Assembly (NCBI GenBank): GCA_050084985.1
Contig: JBITNC010000001.1
Span: forward strand, 144,150,001 to 144,214,000
DNA length: 64,000 bases
Reading direction: 5' to 3'
Origin: Nageia nagi
Taxonomy: Eukaryota; Pinophyta
The notes beneath the pieces were generated by a model. It searched no databases. It saw only the letters and a list, made by a program, of their open reading frames with translations, and was not told the origin of the DNA. The number at the start of each line of letters is the position of its first letter. Position 1 is the stretch's first letter. Position numbers and translations under genes: made by a program. Shown here one piece after another: positions 35,701-46,577 of this stretch.

Positions 35701-36120
35701 TTGCAAAGCAAATTTTTGATGGAGATTAATCTATAATGTAAAGATCATCTTTTACTAAACTTTTCACCAAAGTGGTAAGACCCTTTTTTATGCACCAAGA
35801 GTGTGAGTTAAAATAAAAAAAGTAACCTTTTCTTGCAATTTGAATTATGAAAAGGAGATTCATAGTGAGTTTTGGCATATAAAGCACATTCTTAAGAATA
35901 TGTTTTTGTATCAAAACACTCTCAATACTTTGAACTTCAAGGATAGAATTATGACCTATCACAACTACATATTTTCTATACTTATGAAAATATTCAAACT
36001 TAATCTTTTCAAAACACATGTGATTAGTGCATCCAAAATTAATAATCCAATCATTTGAAAAAATGTGAGATAAAAAGTAAAAGGCAAAAACATAAGCATA
36101 ATTCTTGTTCTTCTTCTTGT
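35701..36120 (-). pseudogene. CopA aspartic protease
   Basis: The active site reads WIINFGCTNHMCF near 36030-36060, where the family has D-S-G-A/C-T-N-H. The catalytic Asp is Asn and the Ser is Phe. CopC has the same two changes (WILNFDCTNHLCF). Further on come VLIQKHILKNVLYMPKLTMN and the SLVKDDLYI end. The frame 36019-35726 is open for 97 codons. Confidence 0.85.
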
Positions 36121-36989
36121 TATTAGATTTGTTTATTTTTTTAGATCTTTTTTCATCTTGATGTTTCTTTTTCTTGAAGTAATTAGCTTTCTTATGACCA
36201 TATATGTCATAGAAATTACAATTTCTATCAAATTTGAATTTGTTTTTTTTTTACTTATCATGATCATAATTCTTCTTATTTCCATCTTTTTTGAAGTTCT
36301 TTTCAAGAGCATGAGAACCTTTCTTTTGGTTATGGCTCTTCTTTTTGAACTGAGGCTTCATTGGATGTAGTGCCATAGAAGGCACCTTAGGAGTGATGAT
36401 CATAATTTTATTGTTAACTATTTTTTCATGTTTCAAGAGAAGCCTTAATAGAGTTTTCAAAGATAACACTTTTTTTTTTATTATCAAGCTTAGTTTTAAT
36501 AATAGTCATAAAGTGACTAAATTTAGTAGAGAGGCTTTGAAGGATTATGAAAGTTAGAAACTCATTGTTGATCCAATTGCAACCACACCCTACAAGTTAG
36601 GTCCTAAGTTCAATAACCTTATTCAAATATATTACTATACTTTCATTTTTCTCTTGACATGATTGGAGTAACTTCTAAAGAATGGTGAACCCTATAGAGA
36701 ATTTTGTACCAAAATATATACTCTTCAATTTATCTTAAGCATCCTTTGCAGAGTTTGAAGAAGATATCATGAGAAGGATTTCATCTCAAACAACATGAAA
36801 GATCATAGAAGTTGCCAAATCATTCTTTGTATTATAAGCTTCAAGTTCCTTCTTCCATGATGGAGCAACTTGGTTTTTACTGATAATCATCAAAAGTTTC
36901 CATGCTTGAAGTTTTGCTTTCATCATAGGTTTCCAAATACCATAGTTGGAACCATCTAAGATATGCTTGGATGCAAAAGAGTCTCCCAT
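36121..36989 (-). pseudogene. CopA gag
   Basis: The ATG at 36989 begins MGDSFASKHILDGSNYGIWK and then PMMKAKL, matching the CopC start MGDSFLSKHILDGSNFGI. The UBN2-like middle runs through ELEAYNTKND to about 36500. The C-terminal part is Lys-rich (36487-36251). The zinc knuckle near 36200 reads CNFYDIYGHKKANY and has lost two of its four ligands. Confidence 0.85.
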
Positions 36990-39116
36990 TGCTATAAAAA
37001 ATATGAAGGAGATAAATAATGTAAGCATACATGTTGAATTTAAAATATTTATTATACAAATACATGTTTGAACTAATCAAAAAATCAAATGCTTAAATTG
37101 CTAACAAGAATTATAATCATACATCCAACATTTTCATCACCAAGTATAATCGTAGAGAGAGAAAAGTTGAGGTTTATTTTTTTATCTAAAATTAAGCCTT
37201 CACTTGGATGCTCGCAAGGAGCCCAGGTCCTACCAATCTTCAACCAGTTTGCCTTAGGCAACAATACTCTCACAAGGAGAAGTAATAGCTATTTTTCAAG
37301 GTTGTGATGTATGTTGGATTGACCAAATTAATTATCTTGATTAAGTTTTCAATTTTCCTCCTAGGTTATTAGGGTAATTCTTTAATGGATGAGCATACAT
37401 GTGGTATCACTACACATATGTTTATGCACCTATATGGAGTTAAATCTAGAACAACATAGGACTTAAGAAATATTAAAAAGTACAAACTTTTTACATCTTA
37501 AATCATTGGATTAAAAGGCTCCAATCTACTTTATCCTCATCTTATGGCTCCTTAAACAAGTTATGTTACAAAATAAATGTATGAATGTGTTGATTTTAGG
37601 AGAAGCATTTTCAATGTTTGTATACTTTATAAATAAAATGCTTTTGAAAATGAAACTATATCCAACATCATTCATAAGTATGAGCCAAAGAGTCCTATTG
37701 ATTTTGTTACAACCCCTAATGGATCTCTTTACAAATGTTCATTAATTTTAAGTAACAACAAACAAGCATAAGAGTCCAATTGGTTTTGTGACAACCCCCT
37801 AATGGATCTCTACACAAAGGTTCATTATAAAAAAATGAGGAATTCTCCTTTTTGTTACTTAAACATTGGACTTCAAAAAAATAATTTCTTATTTACAATT
37901 TATCATCAAAAAATTCATAGGCAAAAATATTTAGGAGAACTTTTATCTATCCACATGCATTAGGATAAAATATTAAACCATGCATTAAAATTTTATTTAC
38001 ATAGAAATAATCATGCATTAGGATAAAATATTAAACTATGCATTTAAAAAAAATTATCCATCCATATGTGTGCAAAATAGCAATAATCATGTATTAAGAC
38101 AAAATATAAAATATTTTAAGTAAATAATTCTTCCTTTTTATCTTAAATGCATTATTAATAAAGTTCTTTATTATAATTTGCACTTATGTAAAATTATAAT
38201 TTAGCAAATAAAAAAATATTAACCTTTAAAAATTGTCCATAATGAATTAAAAAAAATAGCTTAAAAAATTTTTAGATTTTAAATGGAAATTAATGCAACC
38301 TTTAGCTCATATTTTTTTTAAAAAAATGAACTATATATATATAAAGCTCTCTAAAAAATGCATGCATGTATTTTTTATTTTTTTAAAATGCATTCATGTA
38401 ACATAAAGCTCTCTAAAAAATGCATGCATGTAACATAAAATCCTCTAAAAAATGCTCGCATGTAATATATTTAAAAAAAAAATGGATGCATGTAATATAA
38501 AGCTCTCTAAAAAATAGCCACATGTAATATATTTAAAAAAAAAATACATGCATGTAATATAAAGCTCTCTAAAAAATACATGCATGTAATTTATTTTTAA
38601 AAAATGCTTGCAATTTTATTTTTACAAACATATTAGTATTGTAAAAAAAAATTGCAATAATAGCATTATAGTTGAAAAATTGTAATACTTTTAACCATAT
38701 CTACACTAAGTAGAAACTTGCAAATTTATGCTATAATAACACATTATTGCTATATTTGAGCAAATTTACTCAAATTTTGCAATTAACATATTATTGCTAC
38801 ACATTAAGTAATGTTACTAAAAAAAATTACAACTAACAAACTATTGCTAGTAAAAAATAATGCATAACAATAGCACAAAAATTGAACTAACATGTTAGTA
38901 TAACAAAATAGCAATGATATATTATCTACTTTGAATAAATTTTGCTAAAAAGATTTTATAATCAAAGAACCAAAATGGTTAGTAATATAACCAAAATTTG
39001 ACTAAGAACATGGTAGGAGGAAAATTATACCTTCAAACCTTTTTTACCTCAACAAAGTATATGGAAAAACAAGAGAATGGACCTTCAAAGATATTGAAGA
39101 TAAGCCTCTAAGAATG
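36990..39116 (-). other. CopA long 5' leader
   Basis: 2.1 kb between the primer site and the gag ATG, very AT-rich and without a conserved frame. Bases 37085-37310 match the leader of CopB (54900-55100) and CopC (48800-48960), including CTTCACTTGGATGC and ACTCTCACAAGGAGAAGTA. It includes a tandem array at 38340-38620. Confidence 0.75.
38340..38620. repeat. CopA leader tandem array (GCATGCATG units)
   Basis: Five copies of TAAAGCTCTCTAAAAAAT-like boxes start near 38342, 38404, 38437, 38498 and 38560, spaced 62, 33, 61 and 62 bases. Each is followed by GCATGCATGTAA or a decayed form. A compound unit of about 62 bp is therefore repeated. Confidence 0.85.
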
Positions 39117-39128
39117 GCTCTAATACCA
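39117..39128 (-). other. CopA primer-binding site (Met-tRNA type)
   Basis: The minus strand reads TGGTATTAGAGC, one base from TGGTATCAGAGC, two bases from the LTR end. Confidence 0.88.
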
Positions 39129-39130
39129 CT

Positions 39131-39623
39131 TGAAGAAATTAACCTTTTTTGAATTAAGTTCTAATCTACCAAGATCTCAAGAATACACTCACAACATCAA
39201 CACAATAGCACAATAACACAAACCAATCTTATAATGAACATAAGATATAAAATGGTTTCTCCCTCCTTGGAACTACATCCATTAACTAAGATCTTATTCT
39301 AAAGGACCTCTCTTACATAATCTCTCCTCTCTCTCTAAACCCTAAACCTATAGCATAGCTTGCTTGTAAGTTGTATAATATGATAAGGGGTACCTTTCTA
39401 TTTATAAGAAGAAATCCACTCTTTAACCTCCCTTTAACCCAATGGTAAGGTTAAAGATATTTTTATATTTAATCCTCTTTCTATATTTAATCCCATTCCT
39501 ATTTTTAATTCATTTACTATTTTTATTCTCAAAATGCTTTAAGGTATCTAAAGATACTTTAAGTATTAAATGAATTTACATTAAAGAAAAATATTACACA
39601 ATATTACATTACAAATTTTAACA
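39131..39623 (-). repeat. CopA 5' LTR
   Basis: 493 bp. On the plus strand it begins TGAAGAAATTAACC and ends AAATTTTAACA. It has a TATA-like TTATAAATAGAAAGG on the minus strand near 39405. It pairs with 26993-27451 and is related to the solo LTR at 16083. Confidence 0.9.
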
Positions 39624-39790
39624 TCACTTAAAAGTTTATAGGTATCTTGACAGTGAAGTTCAAAGCTCTTTCAAGATAGCCTGCATGAACCATAACATTC
39701 AATTTATAAGTACAAAGTAGACACATGCATACACCCAATTTAGGGCAATGAAGTTCAATGCTCCATCAAGATAGCCTCTTTGGCCAAGAA
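39624..39790. repeat. Tandem repeat with a unit of about 110 bp, right part
   Basis: Continues the array cut by CopA: the end of the third unit (AGTTTATAGGTATCTTG, GAAGTTCAAAGCTC), then a fourth unit from about 39698 with AAGTAGACACATGCATACAC. A further isolated copy is at 40171-40245. Confidence 0.8.
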
Positions 39791-41100
39791 GGTCAATAAT
39801 ACATGTATAATGATTAATCCTATGATTGCAAGATATGCATAAAATAGAAGATTTGTATATTTTTTTAATCATATGCAATTGTCATGTGTAAAATTGGCTA
39901 CATGATGAAACACTATGCTTTATAAAAGTATCATTTCATATCACATCATGCATATTATAAAATAAATATTGGGACTTGTGTATTATTTCATATTTTTCAT
40001 ACATGTCTATCAAAGAAATCACAACCATAATATTCAAGGCAAAACCATTTTCAACTATTCTTTGATAGATTTCCATACCTTCTTCTAGAGCTCATATTTT
40101 TTGTACATATTTATGGACCTTGAGTATTGTTTCACACTTTGCATACATGTCTATCCAGGTATTCAAAATCATAACATTCAATTTACAAAGCACCAAGGAG
40201 ACACATACATACACCTAAATCAAGGTTTATGGGTATTTTGACACCTAAACTTAATCAAAGTGAGCCAAATTATGATGTTGGCCATGGGCTCCCAAAGGAT
40301 GGCCCAATGAAACTAACTAGTCACCATTTATATATATGCAAATGATGAAAGATAAATGTATTTTCATAATCAAGTGCACCATATGATATAAAATGATCCA
40401 AATGTACCAACACAAGATATGAAATGATCTAATTACACCATATTGGTATGAAATGATGTTATTGTACCATATGATGTAAAATGTGGAAGATACATGATGC
40501 GAATACAGTTTCATGGACTCCAATATGAAAGATGTATGATGTACACATAATTTAATATTATATGTCATAATTTATTTGTATAAAGGTTCTAATACAGGCC
40601 AAATAATAAAGGAACCCACAACATGTTCCATTAGTTTCATCTCATCATTTTGTATATACAACAAGACATCCACTTGGGAACCACATATTTTTTCTATATT
40701 TTGCTAAGTATTATAGGTCAAGCAAATAAGGAGCCCCCAAAATGTTACATTATTTTCAAGAAATTGAAATATTTTCATCATTTCATATTTTTTTGAGTTG
40801 AAGGTTTGGAGGAGAGTTGCATTTAGATCATTTAATATCATACATATAGTGCATTTGGCATTTGGTGTATTGGCATGACCAAAGAGATGAGGCTAGACCA
40901 TACAAGGGGAGACCTGGTGAGACTAGAGGAGATGAGGTGAGACAAGGGGAGACATGGTATAAAGTATTTTGCTTCATATTATATTCTTATGTATATAGAA
41001 AAAATTATTTCATATCATATGGTACACTTGCAATTGCCTCTTCATATTGTAAACTCTATAGTTTTAATCTACAGTATAAGCATCCAAGTTGGTTATAAGG
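39791..41100. repeat. Decayed repeat-rich region right of CopA
   Basis: Contains an imperfect pair (TATTTCATATTTTTCATACA near 39985 and GTTTCACACTTTGCATACA near 40130), a short-period array at 40370-40490 (CACCATATGATATAAAATGA boxes about 30 bp apart) and GGGGAGAC-type purine repeats at 40899-40953. Parts match 26150-26300 to the left of CopA. The open frame at 40862-41098 is made of these purine repeats and is not a gene. Confidence 0.6.
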
Positions 41101-43007
41101 TAACATTATGAACAATACTAAAGCATAATGATGACATATATTTTGAGAGATTGTAAATGTGGCTAGCCATAACTTTTATAATTTATGATGTTTTATACAA
41201 GTTATCTAGAAGGAAAGACATCCATCCTTTATATTTTGTTATGCTTATTATGGAGGTAAGCAACATAGCATATCAAATACTATAATATAGATAGAATTGT
41301 TAACAGATAGCATTGATTAATAATTATGTTTGTATCATTATCATACTTATCATAGTAATTTTTTACAAGTAAATTCTTATAATCATGTCATTGTTATTTA
41401 TAATTTGTAAGTGCAAAGAGAGAACCATGTATGTCATTTTTATAACTCAAAATTTTTGGTAACTTTCCAAGTGCTCAATGAATCATTATACATCATTATT
41501 ATCTCAGATTCAAGTATTGTCATCAACATCAAATATAACCCAAATTATATCAATAAAGAATAGAAATATAAGCATAAATATCTTTATATTTATGTATTAA
41601 CTATTGTAGCAAAAAACTATCTACAAGCATAAACTAGTTTTTATTTTTGTGTTATTTACAAAAATGATATCTACAAGTATAAACTTTTTCTTTTTATTGT
41701 GTCATTTACAAAAGGGCATATAATACATATACAATATAATAACACTCTTATCTCCCCAATCTTGATTGAGCCATCAATCAATGTTAATTATCAAGCAACA
41801 CTAAACCAATCACTAATGCAAAATGAATAGGAGATCTTAGCTTAGATGTTCTTCAAATATCAAAGGCAAAATAAATACTACCATCTCCATCCTATTATAA
41901 TTCTTTAAAAAGTATCAACATGAAATATTGTCTAAGGTTACTATAAGAAAAAAGGGGCAAAACTAATCATGAGATGATATCACAATAAGTCTATTAGCTT
42001 AAATTTTCTATCATGATAACATGCATATTGTTCTTGTCCATGAATTTTGAATTACATTACTTCAACCATACAAGGGAAGAAATACATCATGTTATAAATG
42101 CAATAAAAATATTTAATGAGGTTAGTCATGCACAAATATACACACATCAAATTTCAACCTTTAAATTAACATCTTTAAAGTTACTTTGGGACTCCTAAAA
42201 TTTTAATACCTTCATTTACACAAAGTGATTCCAAATAAATGATACCATAAATCATTTACTCACCAGGTCTAACCTTGGAATTATCATTGATATAATGATA
42301 GTATATTGCTCATCATTCCCTATGATAATCTGGCTTGTAATTATATGGAAAAGGGGAAATGAGAGAAGGTCAAACTCAATAAATGGTTGTACTCATTCTA
42401 AGGTAATTACTCAATAAACCCTTATTTGAAGAGGTAGAATTTGACCATTGTTACTAGCGATGGTATTAACCTAAACAAAGAAATAACAAAATCCCAAACT
42501 TTTATAATAGACCCACCTTGCATTCAAGTTCTAAACAAAAAATTAAGGTATATAAAATTTGTACTTACCACTTCATATGTGATGAAGAGGAAAACCATGT
42601 AGTCCTTAGAATGAAAGGCAAAATAGGTATAGAAGAGATGAGATGTCAAAGCACCATGCTCCCAAAGCAATATATCCTCCCATATCCAACCTTTATAGTC
42701 CCCTTTCATTGTAAAGGAAATCATGTTTATATTCCTTATCGATATGTTTCTTTGAAAGGATTAACATAATATATAATTGATGCCCATTATCTAAAACTAC
42801 ATAATTTTTATGCATGATTCTCAAATGTATAATAAGGTGAACATAATGGAGAACTGGCATAGATGGGGGATTTAAATTGTTGGAAGCACCTCTAGCAATG
42901 ATGATACCTCATTCTAGAAGATTTAGATGTGACTCTAACTTGAATCACCATTTCAAATCAATAATGTTGGTGCATGTTAAGGTATCTCAATGCCCATTTT
43001 ATTCCTT
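41101..43007. other. Unassigned AT-rich region
   Basis: No protein family recognised. A small duplication of about 50 bp (CTACAAGYATAAACT... with GTGTYATTTACAAAA) is at 41620-41715. Open frames of 60-85 codons near 42013 and 42518 show no motif. Confidence 0.4.
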
Positions 43008-43152
43008 ATTTGGTCTCCCCTCTCCTCTCTCATCTTGTCAATACAAGAAATGCCCCTCTCTCCTCCAACCCCTCCCCCTTTATCTCATTTGGTCTCTTTT
43101 CTCCTCTCTCGTATTGCTAATAAACAAAATTCCCCCCTCTCCTCCAACCCCT
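43008..43152. repeat. CT-rich duplicated segment
   Basis: Two copies of about 65 bp (43008-43074 and 43087-43152) share ATTTGGTCTC, CTCCTCTCTC and CCCCTCTC(T)CCTCCAACCCCT. The pyrimidine-rich strand bias makes a conspicuous compositional island. Confidence 0.8.
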
Positions 43153-43234
43153 AAGCTCAAAATAATTGAAATGAATCCCTAAGTCCCTGCATGCTCCTTT
43201 TTTTTATTTTTCCTCATTTTCACTAAAGGGAAGT

Positions 43235-43365
43235 TTTTCTCTACCCCAAAATTTTTTTTTGGGGGTAGGTAAAAACCATCCCAACAGAACTGCTACTTAA
43301 TCACAAAATTGAGGTAGTTAAAAATTATCATAATAAAACTACCTCAAAATGCTACCCCCAAAGCC
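43235..43365. repeat. Nested short inverted repeats (possible small foldback element)
   Basis: CTACCCCAAAA is followed by TTTTGGGGGTAG, giving a short hairpin. TTGAGGTAGTT (43310) pairs with AACTACCTCAA (43339), and the GGGGGTAG box also pairs with CTACCCCC at 43353. These arms nest around one another within 130 bp. Confidence 0.6.
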
Positions 43366-43552
43366 CTTTTTTGTCTAGTGTTCATATAGAGTTATAATGA
43401 AAAATTACTATTGGATGTTCATTATTTTTATCATATTTTTGAGTAAACACTACAAAAATGCTTTTTTTTTTTATCTCTATAAGTATATAAAATAAATTCT
43501 TTACTAAAATCAAGAATCCTAAGAATTGGGGCACTCACTATTAATAACTCAA

Positions 43553-43739
43553 TCTATTCAAATGTCTCTTTCTTTTCTTGTGTCCATATAAAGCACATAT
43601 ATTTCTTGATCTATTCAAATATCTTTCTTTTTGATGTACATATAAAGTGCACTTGCAAATAGTATTTACTATATTTGAATTAATAGACTAGCCATGTTTT
43701 GAGATGACATGCCATAGGATCTTTCCTTCTTCGACATCA
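43553..43739 (-). pseudogene. Gypsy G reverse transcriptase, downstream part
   Basis: Minus-strand reading gives EEGKILWHVISKHG, the gypsy RT segment that normally reads like GKLLGHIVSK-x-G. It joins NLKISIFDV of the fragment at 57570 once CopB and one CATCA are removed. A tandem duplication of about 55 bp (CTATTCAAAT...CATATAAAG) occupies 43556-43665, so the frame is lost soon after. Confidence 0.72.
43735..43739. other. Target-site duplication of CopB, left copy (CATCA)
   Basis: CATCA immediately before the LTR start TGTGAGG; repeated at 57565-57569. Confidence 0.93.
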
Positions 43740-44243
43740 TGTGAGGATTGAAATATAAAATAAATAACCCTTAATTACCAAGATCTAATAAAAGTTTAAT
43801 CTCACATATAAATTACTCAAATAAGATAATCTCATAAAGATAACTCAAGATGTAAAGTGGTTCCTCCAACTAGGAGTACATCCACTAACTAGATCTCACT
43901 TTATTCACAAACATGAATCTCTTATAATTTTTCTAATCTCATCTCCTAAACACTATCCTATAACATAACTTTACTCCAAAAATTAGTGTGTGATCACAAA
44001 GAGGAAGCCTTCTATTTATAGGCCAAAATCTCTCTTTGGATAACCCTTTTACCTCATGTACAAAGGCATGACATGCAACTTCATTTTACCCAAGGGGCAT
44101 GCTCATGACATGGAGTGTAGGACAAGTTACATTATCATATTCACTTAAATAATTAAGGTATCAAATGATACCCTTAAGTATTAGTGAACTTACATATAAT
44201 ATTATTACAAAACCTTTACAATAATGCATTATACATTCTAACA
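43740..44243 (-). repeat. CopB 3' LTR
   Basis: 504 bp, plus strand TGTGAGGATTGAAATA to CATTCTAACA. It pairs with 57074-57564 over its whole length. The TATA-like sequence on the minus strand is TATAAATAGAAGGC near 44010. Confidence 0.93.
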
Positions 44244-44252
44244 CTCCCCCTT
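44244..44252 (-). other. CopB LTR-proximal polypurine tract
   Basis: The minus strand reads AAGGGGGAG directly before the LTR TG. Confidence 0.88.
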
Positions 44253-44960
44253 AACGCAATATTGGGATAAAGCGAATAAGAGAGAAGGAAGAGAGAAAGT
44301 AAGAGAGTTCTCCTCCAAACAAATACAATAGAGATGGGAAATTTTTATATATTTGTGAAGTAAGAAAGATCTAGTTTGAAACTCACTTCTTTGCCAAATA
44401 CAATCATTAAAAATAATCAATTTCAATATACATGAAGTAGTCATCCAACTGGAAGTCATGAGGAGTCTTCAAGAGCCTGCATACCTGAAGTAAATAACTT
44501 GCAATCTCAAAGGAATCTGTAAGTCAGAAGAAGATCAAATAACAATATCAATTAGATGTAACATATTCATATCAACAAGGATATATGAATCAAACAAATG
44601 CCATCATAAACTAATCAATAGTGCACTATAAGTCATCAAAAAGATGCCAAGCCAAAAATTCATAGTCATCTATTATATATAAAATATGTGTTGATTATCA
44701 CTACAAAATAGAGCATGCACATACGAGTTCCTCACATATGGATAACTAAATAGTGCCAAAAGACACATAAGAGTTCTTCACACATGGATTACTAAATAGT
44801 GCTAGATTGGCCAATATTTTTGTTCTAAAAATTTGTACAACAAGTTCCTCACATAGAGCAAACTTACCATGAAGATAAAAATCAACACTATACAACATAA
44901 AATCCTCCTAGGGGTGAATTTATCATCAGAAACATGAGTTCAACATAATAATTCAAACTT
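44253..44960 (-). other. CopB conserved noncoding 3' region with direct repeats
   Basis: Homologous to 32356-32911 and to 53090-53780. It includes direct repeats of GAGTTCCTCACATATGGATA-type boxes at about 44727 and 44772, and a third partial copy near 44845. The pol-end purine tract has decayed (plus strand CACTTCCTCTTG, 44961-44972). Confidence 0.75.
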
Positions 44961-44972
44961 CACTTCCTCTTG

Positions 44973-45624
44973 AATGAAACTTAACCAACCCGATAGCATC
45001 TCTAAGCTTATAAAATTAAGCTTTAGGAAGGGACTTGGTGAACAAGTCAACAGAGTTCAAGGTGGATGGAAAATACTCTAGGTGTATGATACCATTAAGA
45101 ACCTTCTTCCTAATAAAATGGTTTGGATTTCCAAATTTTTTATTCTCTAATATAACACAAGATTCTTAGCCAAAGAAATAGCAAATAAATTATCTAAAGA
45201 AATTAGATATGGTCCAAGTTGCTCATATCCAATTTCTTTTAGAATATGCCTTAGCCAAATAGCTTCCTGGGCTATAATAGACATGGTTCAGTATTTGGTT
45301 TCTATAGTGGAAAGAGAAACAATAGGATTCTTATTAGAATTCCAAGAGATAGCAACTAAACCAATGCTAAAAACATACATAGAGGTTGATTTCATCTCAT
45401 CTCTATATCCCCTATAATTAGAATCTAAGAACCTAGAGAGAACAAATGAGGGCAATTTGAAATACTTGATAGTAAGATCCTTCATCCTTACAACATACCT
45501 TAAGATTTTTTTAACAGCATTGAGATGCTCAACATATGGTTTTTACATGAATCTTGCCATAAGATTGACTATAAAGGCAATATTTGACCTGAAAATAGTC
45601 AAATACAAAAGACTACCAATTAAT
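44973..45624 (-). pseudogene. CopB RNase H and RT C-terminus (left piece)
   Basis: Open for 66 codons at 45485-45288: LTIKYFKLPSFVLSRFLDSN, then DEMKSTSMYVFSIGLVAISW and IVSLSTIETKY, which is copia RNase H with the Asp, Ser-Thr and Glu landmarks. Further right the RT connection reads IYKQLIGSLLYLTIF across the CopC insertion. The piece ends at 45624 at the CopC target copy. Confidence 0.88.
45620..45624. other. Target-site duplication of CopC, left copy (TTAAT)
   Basis: TTAAT directly before TGTTGG; repeated at 54286-54290. Confidence 0.95.
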
Positions 45625-46124
45625 TGTTGGAATGTATAATGCATTATTGTAAAGGGTTTGTAATAATATTCTATGTAGGTTCACTAATACTTAACGTATC
45701 ATTTGATATCTTAAGTATTTAAGTGAATATGATAATGTAACTTGTCCTACACTATATATCATGAGCATGCCCCTTAGGTAAAAGGATGTGCATGTTATGC
45801 TTTTGTACATTGGATAAAAAAATGATCCAAAGAGGGATTTTGGCCTATAAATAGAAGGCTCCCTCTTTATGATCATACACCAATTTGTGAAGTAAAGTTA
45901 TGTTATAGGATAATGCTTAGGAGTTGAGATTAAGAGGATTATAAGAGAGTTGTATTTGTGAATAAAGTGAGATCTAATTAATGAATGTACTCCTAGTTGG
46001 AGGAACCACTTACATCTTCTTTTATCTTTACGAGATTGCTTTGTGAGTTTTTTAGATGTGTATTATGAGTTTTTATATGATCTTAAAAGTTTAGAGATAT
46101 TCATGTTATAGTTTAAATATCTCA
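45625..46124 (+). repeat. CopC 5' LTR
   Basis: 500 bp, TGTTGGAATGTATAATGCAT to AAATATCTCA. TATA-like CCTATAAATAGAAGGC at 45843. It shares its sequence with the CopB LTRs (same family or sister family). Confidence 0.95.
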
Positions 46125-46126
46125 TT

Positions 46127-46138
46127 TGGTATCAGAGC
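46127..46138 (+). other. CopC primer-binding site (Met-tRNA type)
   Basis: A perfect TGGTATCAGAGC two bases after the LTR. Confidence 0.95.
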
Positions 46139-46538
46139 ATCTTGGAGGCTCCTCTTCACATCCTTGGAGACTCTTCATCTTTGAAGGTTTACTCTTCTTA
46201 TTTAAGGTAAAACAATTTAGAAGTATAACCCCCTATCCTTTTTTTTAATAGTTCATTTTGATACTAAATTTTTTTTATGTTAATTTAACTCCTAGCAAGC
46301 ATTGCCTCAATAACATTATATTATTGCTCATATTTTTTCTTCTACTAACAATCTTTTATGTTAGTAATTGAGCAATAATACATTAAGCAAAATATGCAAT
46401 TGTGTATACTAACATTTTATGATTAATTACAATATTGTTATATTTACTTTTACATACCTTTTTTTATCTTTTTGATATTAAGAGGTCTATCTGAAAAAAA
46501 GGAGGAAATTATTTTTTTTCAAAAGAACTTTGAAAGGT

Positions 46539-46577
<39 letters not shown>

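Larger units (their letters stand above)
26993..39623 (-). mobile_element. Ty1/copia retrotransposon CopA, decayed and interrupted
   Basis: A minus-strand element with LTRs at 26993-27451 and 39131-39623, a Met-tRNA primer site and all copia domains in the order gag-PR-IN-RT-RH. Without the 4.7-kb insert at 27625-32355 it is about 7.9 kb, long for copia. The extra length is a 2.1-kb leader and about 0.7 kb of noncoding DNA after pol. It sits in a tandem repeat, which continues in phase on both sides. The expected 5-bp target duplication is not readable. Confidence 0.9.

Noticed and set aside
40862-41098. Open frame of 78 codons with Arg/Gly/Glu-rich start
   Set aside because: It is produced by GGGGAGAC-type purine repeats, not by coding constraint.
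42518-42769. Open frames on both strands near a GT...AG pair, suggestive of an exon and intron
   Set aside because: No protein similarity recognised and GT/AG pairs are frequent by chance in this AT-rich DNA.
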